In this document: positions 1 to 6,104 of the stretch, piece after piece
Position numbering within the stretch: the first letter of the stretch is position 1
Layout of the letters: each line of letters starts with the position of its first letter
Origin: JBOGWP01 sp050693875
GTDB taxonomy: Bacteria; Actinomycetota; CADDZG01; JAHWKV01; JBOGWP01
Direction: 5' to 3'
Length of the DNA: 9,931 bases
NCBI GenBank assembly: GCA_050693875.1
Contig: JBOGWP010000063.1
Location: 1 to 9,931, forward strand
Made by a program: the position numbers and the translations under genes
The notes under the pieces: model-generated
What the model was told of the DNA's origin: nothing
Databases searched by the model: none
Seen by the model: only the letters and a program-made list of their open reading frames with translations

Positions 1-528
1 TTCCACGTCGTGCGTCATCTCCTCAACGCGGTGAACGACGTGCGCAAGACCGAGGCGAAGGCCCTCAAGGAAGCCGAGCCGGAGTTGCTGAAGGGCACCC
101 GCTACGTCTGGCTCAAGAACCCCGAGAACCTCACCGACCGCCAGCGGCTGCGCCTCGCCGAGCTGGAGAAGCGACACGGCCTCAGGACCCTCAAGGCGTA
201 CCTACTCAAGGAGCTGTTCAAGAAGCTGTGGGAGTACCGCTCCAAGGCGTGGGCGAAGAAGTACCTCGACCGCTGGTTCTTCTGGGCGACGCACTCGAGG
301 ATGAAGCCGATGCGAGACTTCGCCTGGATGCTTCGCCGCCATGAGGCGGGCGTGCTGACCTACTTCGACCACCGCATCGACAACGGCGCCGTCGAGGCCA
401 TGAACAATAACGCCAAGGCGATTGCTCATCGGGCCCGCGGGTACCGCTCCGAGAAGGCGTTCACCCTGGCGATGCTGCACTGCCTCGGGGGTCTGGAGCT
501 ACCTCCGGGCCTCGCCAAGCCCCCGTAG
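1..528 (+). CDS. ISL3-family transposase, C-terminal part (cut by window edge)
   Basis: The reading frame is open from base 1 (it begins F-H-V-V) to the TAG at 526-528, so the start lies outside the window. The ATG-like start at 10 is internal. The protein resembles the DDE domain of ISL3 transposases: an opening FHVV, which in this family directly follows the second catalytic Asp, then G-T-R-Y-V-W-L-K-N-P-E-N-L near residues 30-42, a basic helical middle, and the C-terminal block I-D-N-G-A-V-E-A-M-N-N-N followed by A-R-G-Y-R. The Glu of that block (codon 394-396) would be the last catalytic acidic residue. The visible part is uninterrupted, so this half shows no sign of decay. Terminal inverted repeats could not be identified, since only one side of the element is in view. 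Family assignment is by motif recognition; completeness of the element is unknown. Confidence 0.88.
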   Translation, partial: FHVVRHLLNAVNDVRKTEAKALKEAEPELLKGTRYVWLKNPENLTDRQRLRLAELEKRHGLRTLKAYLLKELFKKLWEYRSKAWAKKYLDRWFFWATHSRMKPMRDFAWMLRRHEAGVLTYFDHRIDNGAVEAMNNNAKAIAHRARGYRSEKAFTLAMLHCLGGLELPPGLAKPP

Positions 529-580
529 CCCTCAAGAGGCTGCACCGATTCTCGCGAGGTCCCCATTTTTGTCGCTAGGG

Positions 581-608
581 CTTCCGCAAGCGTCTTCCGC
601 AAGCGTCT
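581..608. repeat. 13-bp tandem direct repeat, two copies
   Basis: TTCCGCAAGCGTC occurs at 582-594 and again immediately at 595-607, with one matching flanking base on each side. It sits between the transposase stop and the stop codon of the minus-strand lipoprotein remnant, whose TAG (607-609) overlaps the second copy. It may be a replication-slippage duplication or a trace of the IS boundary. Confidence 0.8.
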
Positions 609-950
609 AGCGGGCCGGCACCAGCGCGGCCGCCTCCCTGCAGATCGTCAACGCGACCTCGTCGCCCGACTGCCGGCACACGCTATCGACGAAGCGCGCC
701 TCCCGTCCCTGCATCCGGTGGCCGGTCTTTTCGCCGCAGCGGTCCACTCGGCGAGATCGGCGCACTGCAGCAGAGAGGGCCCCCACGCCTCTGAGGCCGG
801 GATTCGCATGGACTCGCGGCCGTGCGACTCGACCCAGGCGTCCGCGCACGCCGGGGAGGCGCGGCCGTCGGCTGCACCGGGGGGCGGCGGGACGTCGGAG
901 CCGACAGGCCGGGCCTTCTCCTGGCACGCGACGAGAAACAACACCGCCAA
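607..950 (-). pseudogene. Small Cys-rich lipoprotein, split by a frameshift
   Basis: Two overlapping minus-strand frames together read as one small secreted protein. The first half starts at a TTG (948-950) with a short hydrophobic stretch ending in a lipobox-like L-V-A-C, then a Pro/Gly linker and A-C-A-D-A-W through L-L-Q-C-A-D-L-A-E-W. The second half, one frame away, continues with K-T-G-H-R-M-Q-G-R-E-A-R-F-V-D-S-V-C and ends at a TAG (607-609). The join falls at a run of four T on the plus strand (728-731; AAAA in the gene), the usual place for a one-base indel. Each half supplies two of four Cys after the lipobox Cys, which would suit two disulfides outside the membrane. The start is uncertain: the hydrophobic segment reads on upstream without ATG or GTG until a stop, with AAGGAG 13 bases before the TTG. 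No known family was recognised. It could be a real pseudogene or a sequencing error. Confidence 0.5.
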
Positions 951-1033
951 GACCAGCGGCGCACTCCTTGTGAACGCCCGGATCGAGAATTCCGTCGGAG
1001 CAGACTATCGAACCGGTCGACGACGGTGGAGCA

Positions 1034-1390
1034 CTAAGGAGCGACCCCCTCGGGCTCCTCGAGGATGCCTAGAGGATCCGTCCGCCCCGACCAAAGCATC
1101 TGGTCTTCGCGCCGCAGCCAGCCGCCCGGGCGGCCGGTCTCGCCGGCGAAGCGCTGGCGCAGCTCCGAGGCCGCCTCCGTGATCACCACCGCCGAGCGTT
1201 CGAGCGACTCAACCCTGCGGAGCAGGTCGTCCAGGTCCGGGAAGATGCGCGTCGCCTCGTCGACGGGCGCAGATCGCAGGTCGTCGGCCAGCTCCGCCAG
1301 CGTGGCGTAGAGCCGCCCCGTGCGATCCACGACCCGCCGCACGCCGCGCCACCGCACCCACAGCTGTCGCTCGCTCCCCTCAAGCTCCAT
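1034..1390 (-). CDS. Uncharacterised 118-residue protein
   Basis: The start ATG (1388-1390) is chosen because a perfect Shine-Dalgarno stretch AGGAGGTG lies just upstream (plus 1395-1402, four bases from the ATG). The frame stays open far upstream to 2350, but that part is the shadow of the lipase maturation factor gene. The predicted protein is soluble and charged, with no signal peptide or membrane segment. An N-terminal part with W-V-R-W-R-G-V-R-R-V and L-Y-A-T-L-A-E-L is followed by a helical, leucine-rich segment at about residues 50-82 (D-L-D-D-L-L-R-R-V-E-S-L) that could form a short coiled coil, then a Gly/Trp-containing tail. I do not recognise a family. It is transcribed away from the lipase maturation factor gene across a 231-bp gap (1391-1621), in which I see no clear promoter. 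Being intact, it is an exception in this decayed stretch. Confidence 0.7.
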   Translation of the reverse strand: MELEGSERQLWVRWRGVRRVVDRTGRLYATLAELADDLRSAPVDEATRIFPDLDDLLRRVESLERSAVVITEAASELRQRFAGETGRPGGWLRREDQMLWSGRTDPLGILEEPEGVAP

Positions 1391-1394
1391 GGTC

Positions 1395-1402
1395 CACCTC
1401 CT
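1395..1402 (-). promoter_or_regulatory. Ribosome binding site AGGAGGTG fixing the start at 1390
   Basis: On the minus strand AGGAGGTG is followed by four bases and then ATG. It is a full match to the 16S anti-Shine-Dalgarno sequence and shows that the gene is 118 residues long, not the 438 of the open frame. Confidence 0.75.
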
Positions 1403-1621
1403 GCTCAGCCGCTCCCGATAGGCCTCCAGTCGCGGCGGCGCTTCTCGGCGGGCGTATCGGCCCCGCCGCGGCCTCCAATGTAGTGAGCGATGGGACGATT
1501 CAGGCGGATTTCCTGGCCGGCCGCGCGGTCCAGGCTGGCGGGGGGTGCCGATATCGGTCTCGCCCGGATCAAAGGCGGGCGATAGCGTTGGAGGTCGGCT
1601 TCGACGCGAATCGACGTCCCG

Positions 1622-3067
1622 ATGGACTGGCTCTCGGCGCCCGATTACTGGCTGGCCCGCCTCGTGCTCCAGAGGGGAATCGGCCTCGTCTACCTGGTCG
1701 CGTTCGTCATTGCGGTCAACCAGTTCCGTCCACTCCTCGGGGATCGCGGCCTGCTTCCCGTTCCTGCGTTCCTGCGTGGGGCTCGCTTTCGCGAAGCGCC
1801 GAGCGTCTTCCACGTGCATTACTCGGACCGGTTCTTCCAGGCGACCGCGTGGGCGGGCCTCGCGCTCTCCGCAGGGGTCGTGCTGGGGATTCCCGAACAC
1901 GGGCCCGCACCGGTCTCCATGCTCGTGTGGCTCGTGCTGTGGGGTCTGTACCTGTCGATCGTCAACGTCGGCCAGGCCTTCTACTCGTTCGCCTGGGAGT
2001 CCTTGCTGCTCGAGGCGGGCTTCCTGGCGATCTTCCTCGGCCCGGCGAGCTCGGCCCCGCCGGTGCTCGTCGTCTGGCTGTTCCGGTGGCTGGTGTTCCG
2101 GCTCGAGCTGGGGGCGGGCCTGATCAAGATGCGCGGCGACCGCTGCTGGCGCGATCTTACCTGCCTCTACTACCACCACGAGACCCAGCCGATGCCCAAC
2201 CCGTTGAGCTAGTTCTTCCATCACCTCCCCAAACCGCTGCATCGCATCGAGGTTGCCGCCAACCACTTTGTGCAGCTCGTGGTGCCCTTCGGTCTCGCCT
2301 TTCCGCAGCCCGTGGTCGGTGTGGCCGGCCTCGTCATCGTCGTGACGCAAGGCTGGCTCGCGGTGAGCGGGAACTTCTCATGGCTCAACGCTCTCACGAT
2401 GGTCCTGGCGTTCTCCGCCTTCGACGACCGCTTCCTCGACGGGCTCCTCCCGGTCTCGTCGCCGGGACACCTGGGCACCGCGGCGGGAGGGCACCACGCG
2501 CTCGTCATCGCGCTGGCCGTCGTGGTCGCCTCGCTGAGCTGGTGGCCGGTTCGCAACCTGGTCTCCTCCGCTCAACTCATGAACTACAGCTTCAATCGCC
2601 TCCGTCTCGTCAATTCCTACGGAGCCTTCGGGAACATCACTCGACAACGCCAGGAGGTCGTCCGCGAGGGAACCACGGAGACACGTGTGACCCCCGCCAC
2701 GGTGTGGAGGGAGTACGAGCTCAAGGGAAAGCCGGGCGACCCGAAGCGCCGGCCGCCGCAGGTGGCGCCCTACCACCTGCGTCTCGACTGGCTGATGTGG
2801 TTCGCCGCGCTCTCGCCCGGCTATGCCCGCGGCTGGTTGCGCCCCCTCGTCGGGAAGCTGCTCGAGAACGATCCCCCGGCCCTCAAGCTCCTGCGGCACA
2901 ACCCGTTCCCCGACGGTCCGCCCACCTACATCCGGGCCCGGCTGTATCGGTACCGCTTCACCACCCGGGACGAGCGCCGGGCGACGGGGGCCTGGTGGGT
3001 CCGAACCTGGGCCGGCGAATACCTCGCGCCGATCGGCCGGGCCGGATCGCGCAGCCCCGGCGGCTGA
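1622..3067 (+). pseudogene. Lipase maturation factor-like membrane protein, interrupted by an in-frame TAG
   Basis: Residues 1-196 (1622-2209) and the reading after the TAG (2213-3067) are in the same frame and together give a 481-position protein like the lipase maturation factor family (LMF1/LMF2, DUF1222), ER or membrane proteins that in animals help lipoprotein lipase fold. The role of bacterial members is unclear. Family hallmarks are R-G-D-R-C-W-R-D-L-T-C-L-Y-Y-H-H-E-T-Q-P then P-N-P-L-S, just before the stop; F-F-H-H-L-P-K-P-L-H-R-I-E-V and N-H-F-V-Q-L-V-V-P-F just after it; and near the end N-P-F-P-D-G-P-P-T-Y-I-R-A. Several hydrophobic segments occur on both sides. The family usually has Trp after N-P-L-S, so TAG most likely arose from TGG by one base. 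Conservation past the stop shows recent inactivation, read-through or a base-call error. No good ribosome binding site precedes the ATG at 1622. Confidence 0.85.
2210..2212 (+). other. In-frame TAG interrupting the lipase maturation factor frame
   Basis: The codon after P-N-P-L-S is TAG, where the family normally has Trp (TGG). No frame change occurs: homology resumes with the very next codon (F-F-H-H-L-P-K). Translation would otherwise end after 196 residues, leaving only the N-terminal membrane part. Confidence 0.9.
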
Positions 3068-3319
3068 CCGACGACGGTGGTTGGAGCGGCGTGATCCCGG
3101 ACTCGGTCGAGGAGTCGGCTCGACGTTGACGAGAAGCAGCCCGCGATGAAGCTCGCCCACCGGATTCCTGTTCGCATCGGTGCACCCCCGTCGCCATTCC
3201 CCGATGTCCCGCCACTCGGTTGCTCGCGCAGCGGAGCGGGTACCAGCACGAACGGGAGCGAGAGGAGGGCGAGGCAGCCTTGCCGTCGATGAACGGTCTC
3301 GGGATCGGCACCGGGCGGC

Positions 3320-3772
3320 GTGAGCGCGCTGAGCGTTGCGGGGATGCTCGACGGACGTGCCGCCGACGCCTTCGCGGCCCCCCTCGCTGCGCTGGCAAAG
3401 GACCGCCCGGCGTTGATGCTCATCGACCTTCGTCGGGTGGGCACGTGGGGGCAGCCGCGCTGGCCGTGCTTGTGGATGCCAAGGAGCGAGCCGACCGGGA
3501 GGGCCGTGTCGTCACGATTCTCGGATCCGAGCCTGCATGAGGCGCTCAGTGTGACCCGGCTCGATCGTCACCTTCCGCTCTCGGAGGGGGACGGCCGCCC
3601 GGGCCCGGCCTCGCCCCCGCAAACAGAAGCGGCTCCCACGGCTAGCCCGCGTGCCGGCGCCCCGGAGAACTCCTCGCCCTCGATTCGCCACGCTGATCTG
3701 CCGCCTGCGCCATCCCTGAGGCGTCACTTCGGCCACGGTTCTCCAGTTCCCGCGGCGCACCGCCGACGTTGA
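3320..3772 (+). pseudogene. STAS-domain (anti-sigma factor antagonist-like) protein with two offsetting frameshifts
   Basis: From a GTG at 3320 the frame reads L-S-V-A-G-M-L-D-G-R-A-A-D-A-F and A-L-M-L-I-D-L-R-R-V, the opening strands and first helix of a STAS domain. After about 3437 the STAS pattern continues in the preceding frame with H-V-G-A-A-A-L-A-V-L-V-D-A-K-E-R-A and R-V-V-T-I-L-G-S-E-P-A, ending at a TGA (3538-3540). After about 3530 it returns to the first frame with H-E-A-L-S-V-T-R-L-D-R-H-L-P-L. Such domains usually act in partner-switching control of anti-sigma factors. The usual Asp-Ser phosphorylation motif is absent: the loop reads R-V-G-H-V-G-A-A-A. The tail to 3772 is Pro/Ser/Ala-rich and may not be coding. 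An ATG at 3289 in yet another frame could be the original start. Either a true pseudogene or two indel errors in a GC-rich stretch. Confidence 0.55.
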
Positions 3773-3784
3773 AGAGGAGTACCG

Positions 3785-3790
3785 GATAAT
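3785..3790 (+). promoter_or_regulatory. Possible -10 element for the glutamate dehydrogenase gene
   Basis: GATAAT matches five of six bases of TATAAT and lies 29 bases before the GTG start at 3820, with the ribosome binding site between them. No good -35 hexamer is found at the expected distance (3762-3767 reads GCCGAC), so this is a weak call. Confidence 0.3.
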
Positions 3791-3803
3791 GGTCGGACGC
3801 GCC

Positions 3804-3809
3804 GGAGGA
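3804..3809 (+). promoter_or_regulatory. Ribosome binding site GGAGGA for glutamate dehydrogenase
   Basis: GGAGGA ends ten bases before the GTG at 3820, favouring that start over the in-frame ATG at 3844, which has only GAGG seven bases upstream. Confidence 0.5.
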
Positions 3810-3819
3810 CAATCGGGGC

Positions 3820-5091
3820 GTGGCGAGCGGACGAGGCCGGGGGATGACGCCGTACAACGCGTGGGAGGGGGCCCTCGAGTATTTCGACGAGGCCGCCGAG
3901 CTCATGCACCTCGATCCGGGGATCCACCTGGCCCTCCGGGAACCGAAGCGGACCCTCATCGTGTCCCTGCCCGTCCGCCTCGACAACGGCACCGTCCACC
4001 GCTTCACGGGGTTCCGGGTCCATCACGACGTGACCCGCGGCCCCGCAAAGGGTGGGACCCGGTACCACCCGGCGGTCTCGCTGGACGAGATCAAGGCGCT
4101 CTCGATGGGGATGACGTGGAAGTGCGCCGTGGCCAACATCCCATACGGGGGTGCCAAGGGGGGCGTGGTAGTCGATCCGAGAGAGCTGTCGCACGGAGAG
4201 CTCGAGCGGCTGACGCGCCGCTACGCGTCCGAGATCCTCCCCCTCATCGGCCCCGAGCGCGACATCCCCGCGCCCGACGTGGGAACTGACGAGCAGGTCA
4301 TGGCCTGGATCATGGACACCTACTCGATGAACGTGGGCTTCTCGGTGCCGGGCGTCGTGACCGGGAAGCCAGTGTCGATTGGCGGCACGCTCGGCCGGAC
4401 CGACGCCACCGCCCGCGGGGTCATGTACCACGTCCTCTCCGCCCTCAAGACGCGGGGGGTCGGCGTGGACGACGTCTCGGTGGCGGTCCAGGGGTTCGGG
4501 AAGGTCGGCGGCGGCGTCTCCCGGATGCTGCACGACCAGGGCTGCCGCCTCGTTGCCGTCTCGGACGTGCACGGGGGGGTCATGAACGAGCGGGGCCTCG
4601 ACGCCGAGGCGGTCGCGCATCACAAGGCCGAGGCCGGATCCGTGGCCGGCTTTGCCGACGGGGAGCCGATCTCCAACGACGAGCTGCTTCAACTCGACGT
4701 CGACGTGCTGATCCCGGCGGCCCTCGAGGGCGTGATCACCGAGTCGAGCGTCGACCGGGTCAAGGCCCCGATCATCGTGGAGGCCGCGAACAGCCCGACG
4801 AGCCCCAAGGCCGACCGCGTCCTGACCGAACGGGGCGTCTTCGTCGTTCCGGACATCCTCGCGAACGGCGGGGGCGTGACGGTTTCGTACTTCGAGTGGG
4901 TGCAGGATCTGCAGGCCTCGTTCTGGTCGGAGGAGGAAGTCAACCTGCGACTGCGGCGGATCATGGAGCGGGCCTTCGCCGAGGTCTACGGCCTGGCCGC
5001 CGAAAAGGGGTACTCCATGCGGCAGGCGGCAACGGTGCTCGGGGTGTCGAGGGTGGCCGAGGCCTGGAGGGTCCGCGGGCTCTACCCCTGA
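3820..5091 (+). CDS. gdhA: Glutamate dehydrogenase (Glu/Leu/Phe/Val dehydrogenase family)
   Basis: This 423-residue cytosolic enzyme should interconvert glutamate and 2-oxoglutarate plus ammonia with NAD(P)H; its length fits the short hexameric class. An N-terminal substrate domain carries R-G-P-A-K-G-G (Lys77), M-T-W-K-C (Lys101), Y-G-G-A-K-G-G (Lys113) and P-A-P-D (Asp153). The spacing of these four equals that of Lys89, Lys113, Lys125 and Asp165 in the Clostridium symbiosum enzyme, so the catalytic set is complete. The Rossmann domain has G-F-G-K-V-G at 225-230. Val353 and Ser356 (G-G-V-T-V-S-Y-F-E-W) fall where the glutamate side-chain pocket residues Val377 and Ser380 are expected, supporting glutamate over Leu or Phe. 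Coenzyme preference cannot be told. The GTG start follows from GGAGGA at 3804-3809; an ATG at 3844 would remove eight residues. It appears to be transcribed alone, followed by a 125-bp gap. Confidence 0.95.
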   Translation: MASGRGRGMTPYNAWEGALEYFDEAAELMHLDPGIHLALREPKRTLIVSLPVRLDNGTVHRFTGFRVHHDVTRGPAKGGTRYHPAVSLDEIKALSMGMTWKCAVANIPYGGAKGGVVVDPRELSHGELERLTRRYASEILPLIGPERDIPAPDVGTDEQVMAWIMDTYSMNVGFSVPGVVTGKPVSIGGTLGRTDATARGVMYHVLSALKTRGVGVDDVSVAVQGFGKVGGGVSRMLHDQGCRLVAVSDVHGGVMNERGLDAEAVAHHKAEAGSVAGFADGEPISNDELLQLDVDVLIPAALEGVITESSVDRVKAPIIVEAANSPTSPKADRVLTERGVFVVPDILANGGGVTVSYFEWVQDLQASFWSEEEVNLRLRRIMERAFAEVYGLAAEKGYSMRQAATVLGVSRVAEAWRVRGLYP

Positions 5092-5149
5092 TCGCGGCGC
5101 GGGGCGCGGACTCGCTACCTCGACCCCTGCCACGGTCCTGACGGAACGT

Positions 5150-5200
5150 CATCCTTGCAATCTCTGACGCCGCTGCCTAAGGTGGGAAATGACAAGGATG
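5150..5200. repeat. 8-bp inverted repeat flanking a promoter
   Basis: CATCCTTG (5150-5157) and CAAGGATG (5193-5200) are exact reverse complements 35 bases apart. The left arm overlaps the proposed -35 box and the right arm lies at or just after the expected transcription start, so it could be a two-half operator. At 8 bp it could also be chance. Confidence 0.35.
5155..5183 (+). promoter_or_regulatory. Predicted housekeeping promoter for the DUF3263-LytR_C operon
   Basis: TTGCAA (5155-5160) and TAAGGT (5178-5183) are separated by exactly 17 bases. The -10 fits the TANNNT form common in actinomycetes. Transcription would start near 5190, about 27 bases before the DUF3263 start, with the ribosome binding site inside that leader. 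Confidence 0.5.
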
Positions 5201-5206
5201 TAATCC

Positions 5207-5212
5207 AGGAGG
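5207..5212 (+). promoter_or_regulatory. Ribosome binding site AGGAGG for the DUF3263 gene
   Basis: AGGAGG is followed by four bases (ATGT) and the ATG at 5217. It decides between that start and an out-of-frame ATG at 5213. Confidence 0.7.
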
Positions 5213-5216
5213 ATGT

Positions 5217-5495
5217 ATGGACCAGGAGACATCCGGGTTCGGCGAGCAGGAGCGGCGCATCCTCGACTTCGAGCGGAGCTGGTGGAGGCATTCGGGGTCG
5301 AAGGAGCGGGCAATCCGCGAGCGGCTGGAGATGTCGGCGACGACCTACTATCGGCTGCTCAACGCGGCGATCGACATGCCGGAGGCGCTGGCGCACGACC
5401 CGATCCTCGTGAAGCGGCTGCAACGACTGCGTGCCTTCCGGCAGCGCCAGCGGGTCGCTCGCAGGCTCGGGATCCGCCTCTCCGATCAATCCTGA
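5217..5495 (+). CDS. DUF3263 family protein (helix-turn-helix-like)
   Basis: This 92-residue, strongly basic protein matches the small DUF3263 family, known mainly from Actinobacteria: R-R-I-L-D-F-E-R-S-W-W near residues 13-23, A-I-R-E-R-L-E-M-S-A-T-T-Y-Y-R-L-L-N at 32-49, then P-E-A-L-A and D-P-I-L-V-K-R-L-Q-R-L-R at 61-72. The segment 27-49 reads like a helix-turn-helix in which M-S-A-T-T-Y-Y-R-L-L-N would be the recognition helix, so nucleic-acid binding is a reasonable inference, not an established function. The Arg-rich end (73-87) would favour this too. The start is set by AGGAGG at 5207-5212. The LytR_C membrane protein starts 34 bases after its stop on the same strand. Rv0430 (DUF3263) and Rv0431 in Mycobacterium tuberculosis have the same order, so the two probably form an operon. 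Confidence 0.85.
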   Translation: MDQETSGFGEQERRILDFERSWWRHSGSKERAIRERLEMSATTYYRLLNAAIDMPEALAHDPILVKRLQRLRAFRQRQRVARRLGIRLSDQS

Positions 5496-5529
5496 TCCCG
5501 ACGCGGGCATCTCCCGGCAAGGGGCGGCG

Positions 5530-6090
5530 ATGGGTAAGCACTCGAACGAAGACCAGTCCTTCTTCTGGCGATCGATCCTGCTCGTCGCGGTCAAATGGAT
5601 TGCGGTGCTGTCGTTGCCGGTCCTTGCGGGGTGGGGACTGTGGCGGCTGATCCAGCCCGGGCGGTCGCCGAACCTGGGCGGAGCCGCGGCGGCCACGCTC
5701 TCGCCGGCGAGCCCAACTCCGACGGCGAGATCGCCGGCCCCGGCGACGGAGCCGGCCCCTCCACCACCGTCACCCCCGCCCACCGCTGCGGCCTCCTCCA
5801 CCGTCACCTCCGGCCCGACCGGTCCGGTCCAGGTTCTCGTCGGGACCACGAAGACCGATGCCGGACAGGTGGCTGCCGACCGGCTCCGGGCTGCCGGCTT
5901 CAAGGTGGTGGCGGTCCAGCGGGCGGCTCGCGGATACGACCTCTCGACGGCCTTTTACCAGCCCGGCTACGAGCTCCAGGCGGCCCGCATCGCCCAGGTG
6001 GTCGGGGCCACCGTCACGAGCCCGGCGCCGGCCGGGCTCAGCCAGGCCGTGGCCGTGACGGTCGTGGTCGGCGCCGACTTCAAATCGTAG
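5530..6090 (+). CDS. Membrane-anchored protein with LytR C-terminal (LytR_C) domain
   Basis: The 186-residue protein has a short polar N-terminus, one membrane segment at about residues 15-41 (I-L-L-V-A-V-K-W-I-A-V-L-S-L-P-V-L-A-G-W), a Pro/Ala/Thr-rich extracytoplasmic linker at about 55-95 and a LytR_C domain at about 99-184 (V-Q-V-L-V-G-T-T, A-A-D-R-L-R-A-A-G-F-K-V, then I-A-Q-V-V-G-A-T-V). LytR_C also occurs at the end of LytR-CpsA-Psr cell-wall ligases, but the ligase domain is absent, as in mycobacterial VirR (Rv0431), which affects envelope integrity and vesicle release. A similar envelope role is inferred from architecture and neighbour. The ATG at 5530 has AAGGGG five bases upstream and places the membrane segment correctly; the frame stays open to 5431, but that part overlaps the DUF3263 gene. 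The 3' end faces the convergent lipoprotein gene across 14 bases, with no clear terminator between them. Confidence 0.85.
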   Translation: MGKHSNEDQSFFWRSILLVAVKWIAVLSLPVLAGWGLWRLIQPGRSPNLGGAAAATLSPASPTPTARSPAPATEPAPPPPSPPPTAAASSTVTSGPTGPVQVLVGTTKTDAGQVAADRLRAAGFKVVAVQRAARGYDLSTAFYQPGYELQAARIAQVVGATVTSPAPAGLSQAVAVTVVVGADFKS

Positions 6091-6104
6091 GACGCCCGGC
6101 TCTC

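Noticed and set aside
720..735. Programmed ribosomal frameshift in the lipoprotein
   Set aside because: The AAAA run is not a full slippery heptamer and no downstream stimulatory structure was apparent; a plain indel is simpler.
2210..2212. TAG read as pyrrolysine
   Set aside because: The family position is Trp, one base from TAG, and nothing in the window suggests pyrrolysine machinery.
1034..2350. 438-residue minus-strand open frame
   Set aside because: Its first two-thirds are antisense to the lipase maturation factor gene and have shadow-type Arg/Pro/Glu-rich composition. A strong ribosome binding site at 1395-1402 marks the real start at 1390.
1483..3129. 548-residue plus-strand open frame overlapping the lipase maturation factor gene
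   Set aside because: It has Arg/Gly/Pro-rich low-complexity composition and no membrane segments or motifs; the family pattern is in the other frame, on both sides of the TAG.
2926..3444. Minus-strand 172-residue frame covering the 3068-3319 gap
   Set aside because: It overlaps the ends of both flanking genes with no ribosome binding site or recognisable motif; I see no supported gene in the gap.
3724..5133. 469-residue frame antisense to glutamate dehydrogenase
   Set aside because: It is a shadow frame typical of GC-rich genes, rich in His, Asp, Val and Arg; the plus strand has the complete catalytic set of glutamate dehydrogenase.
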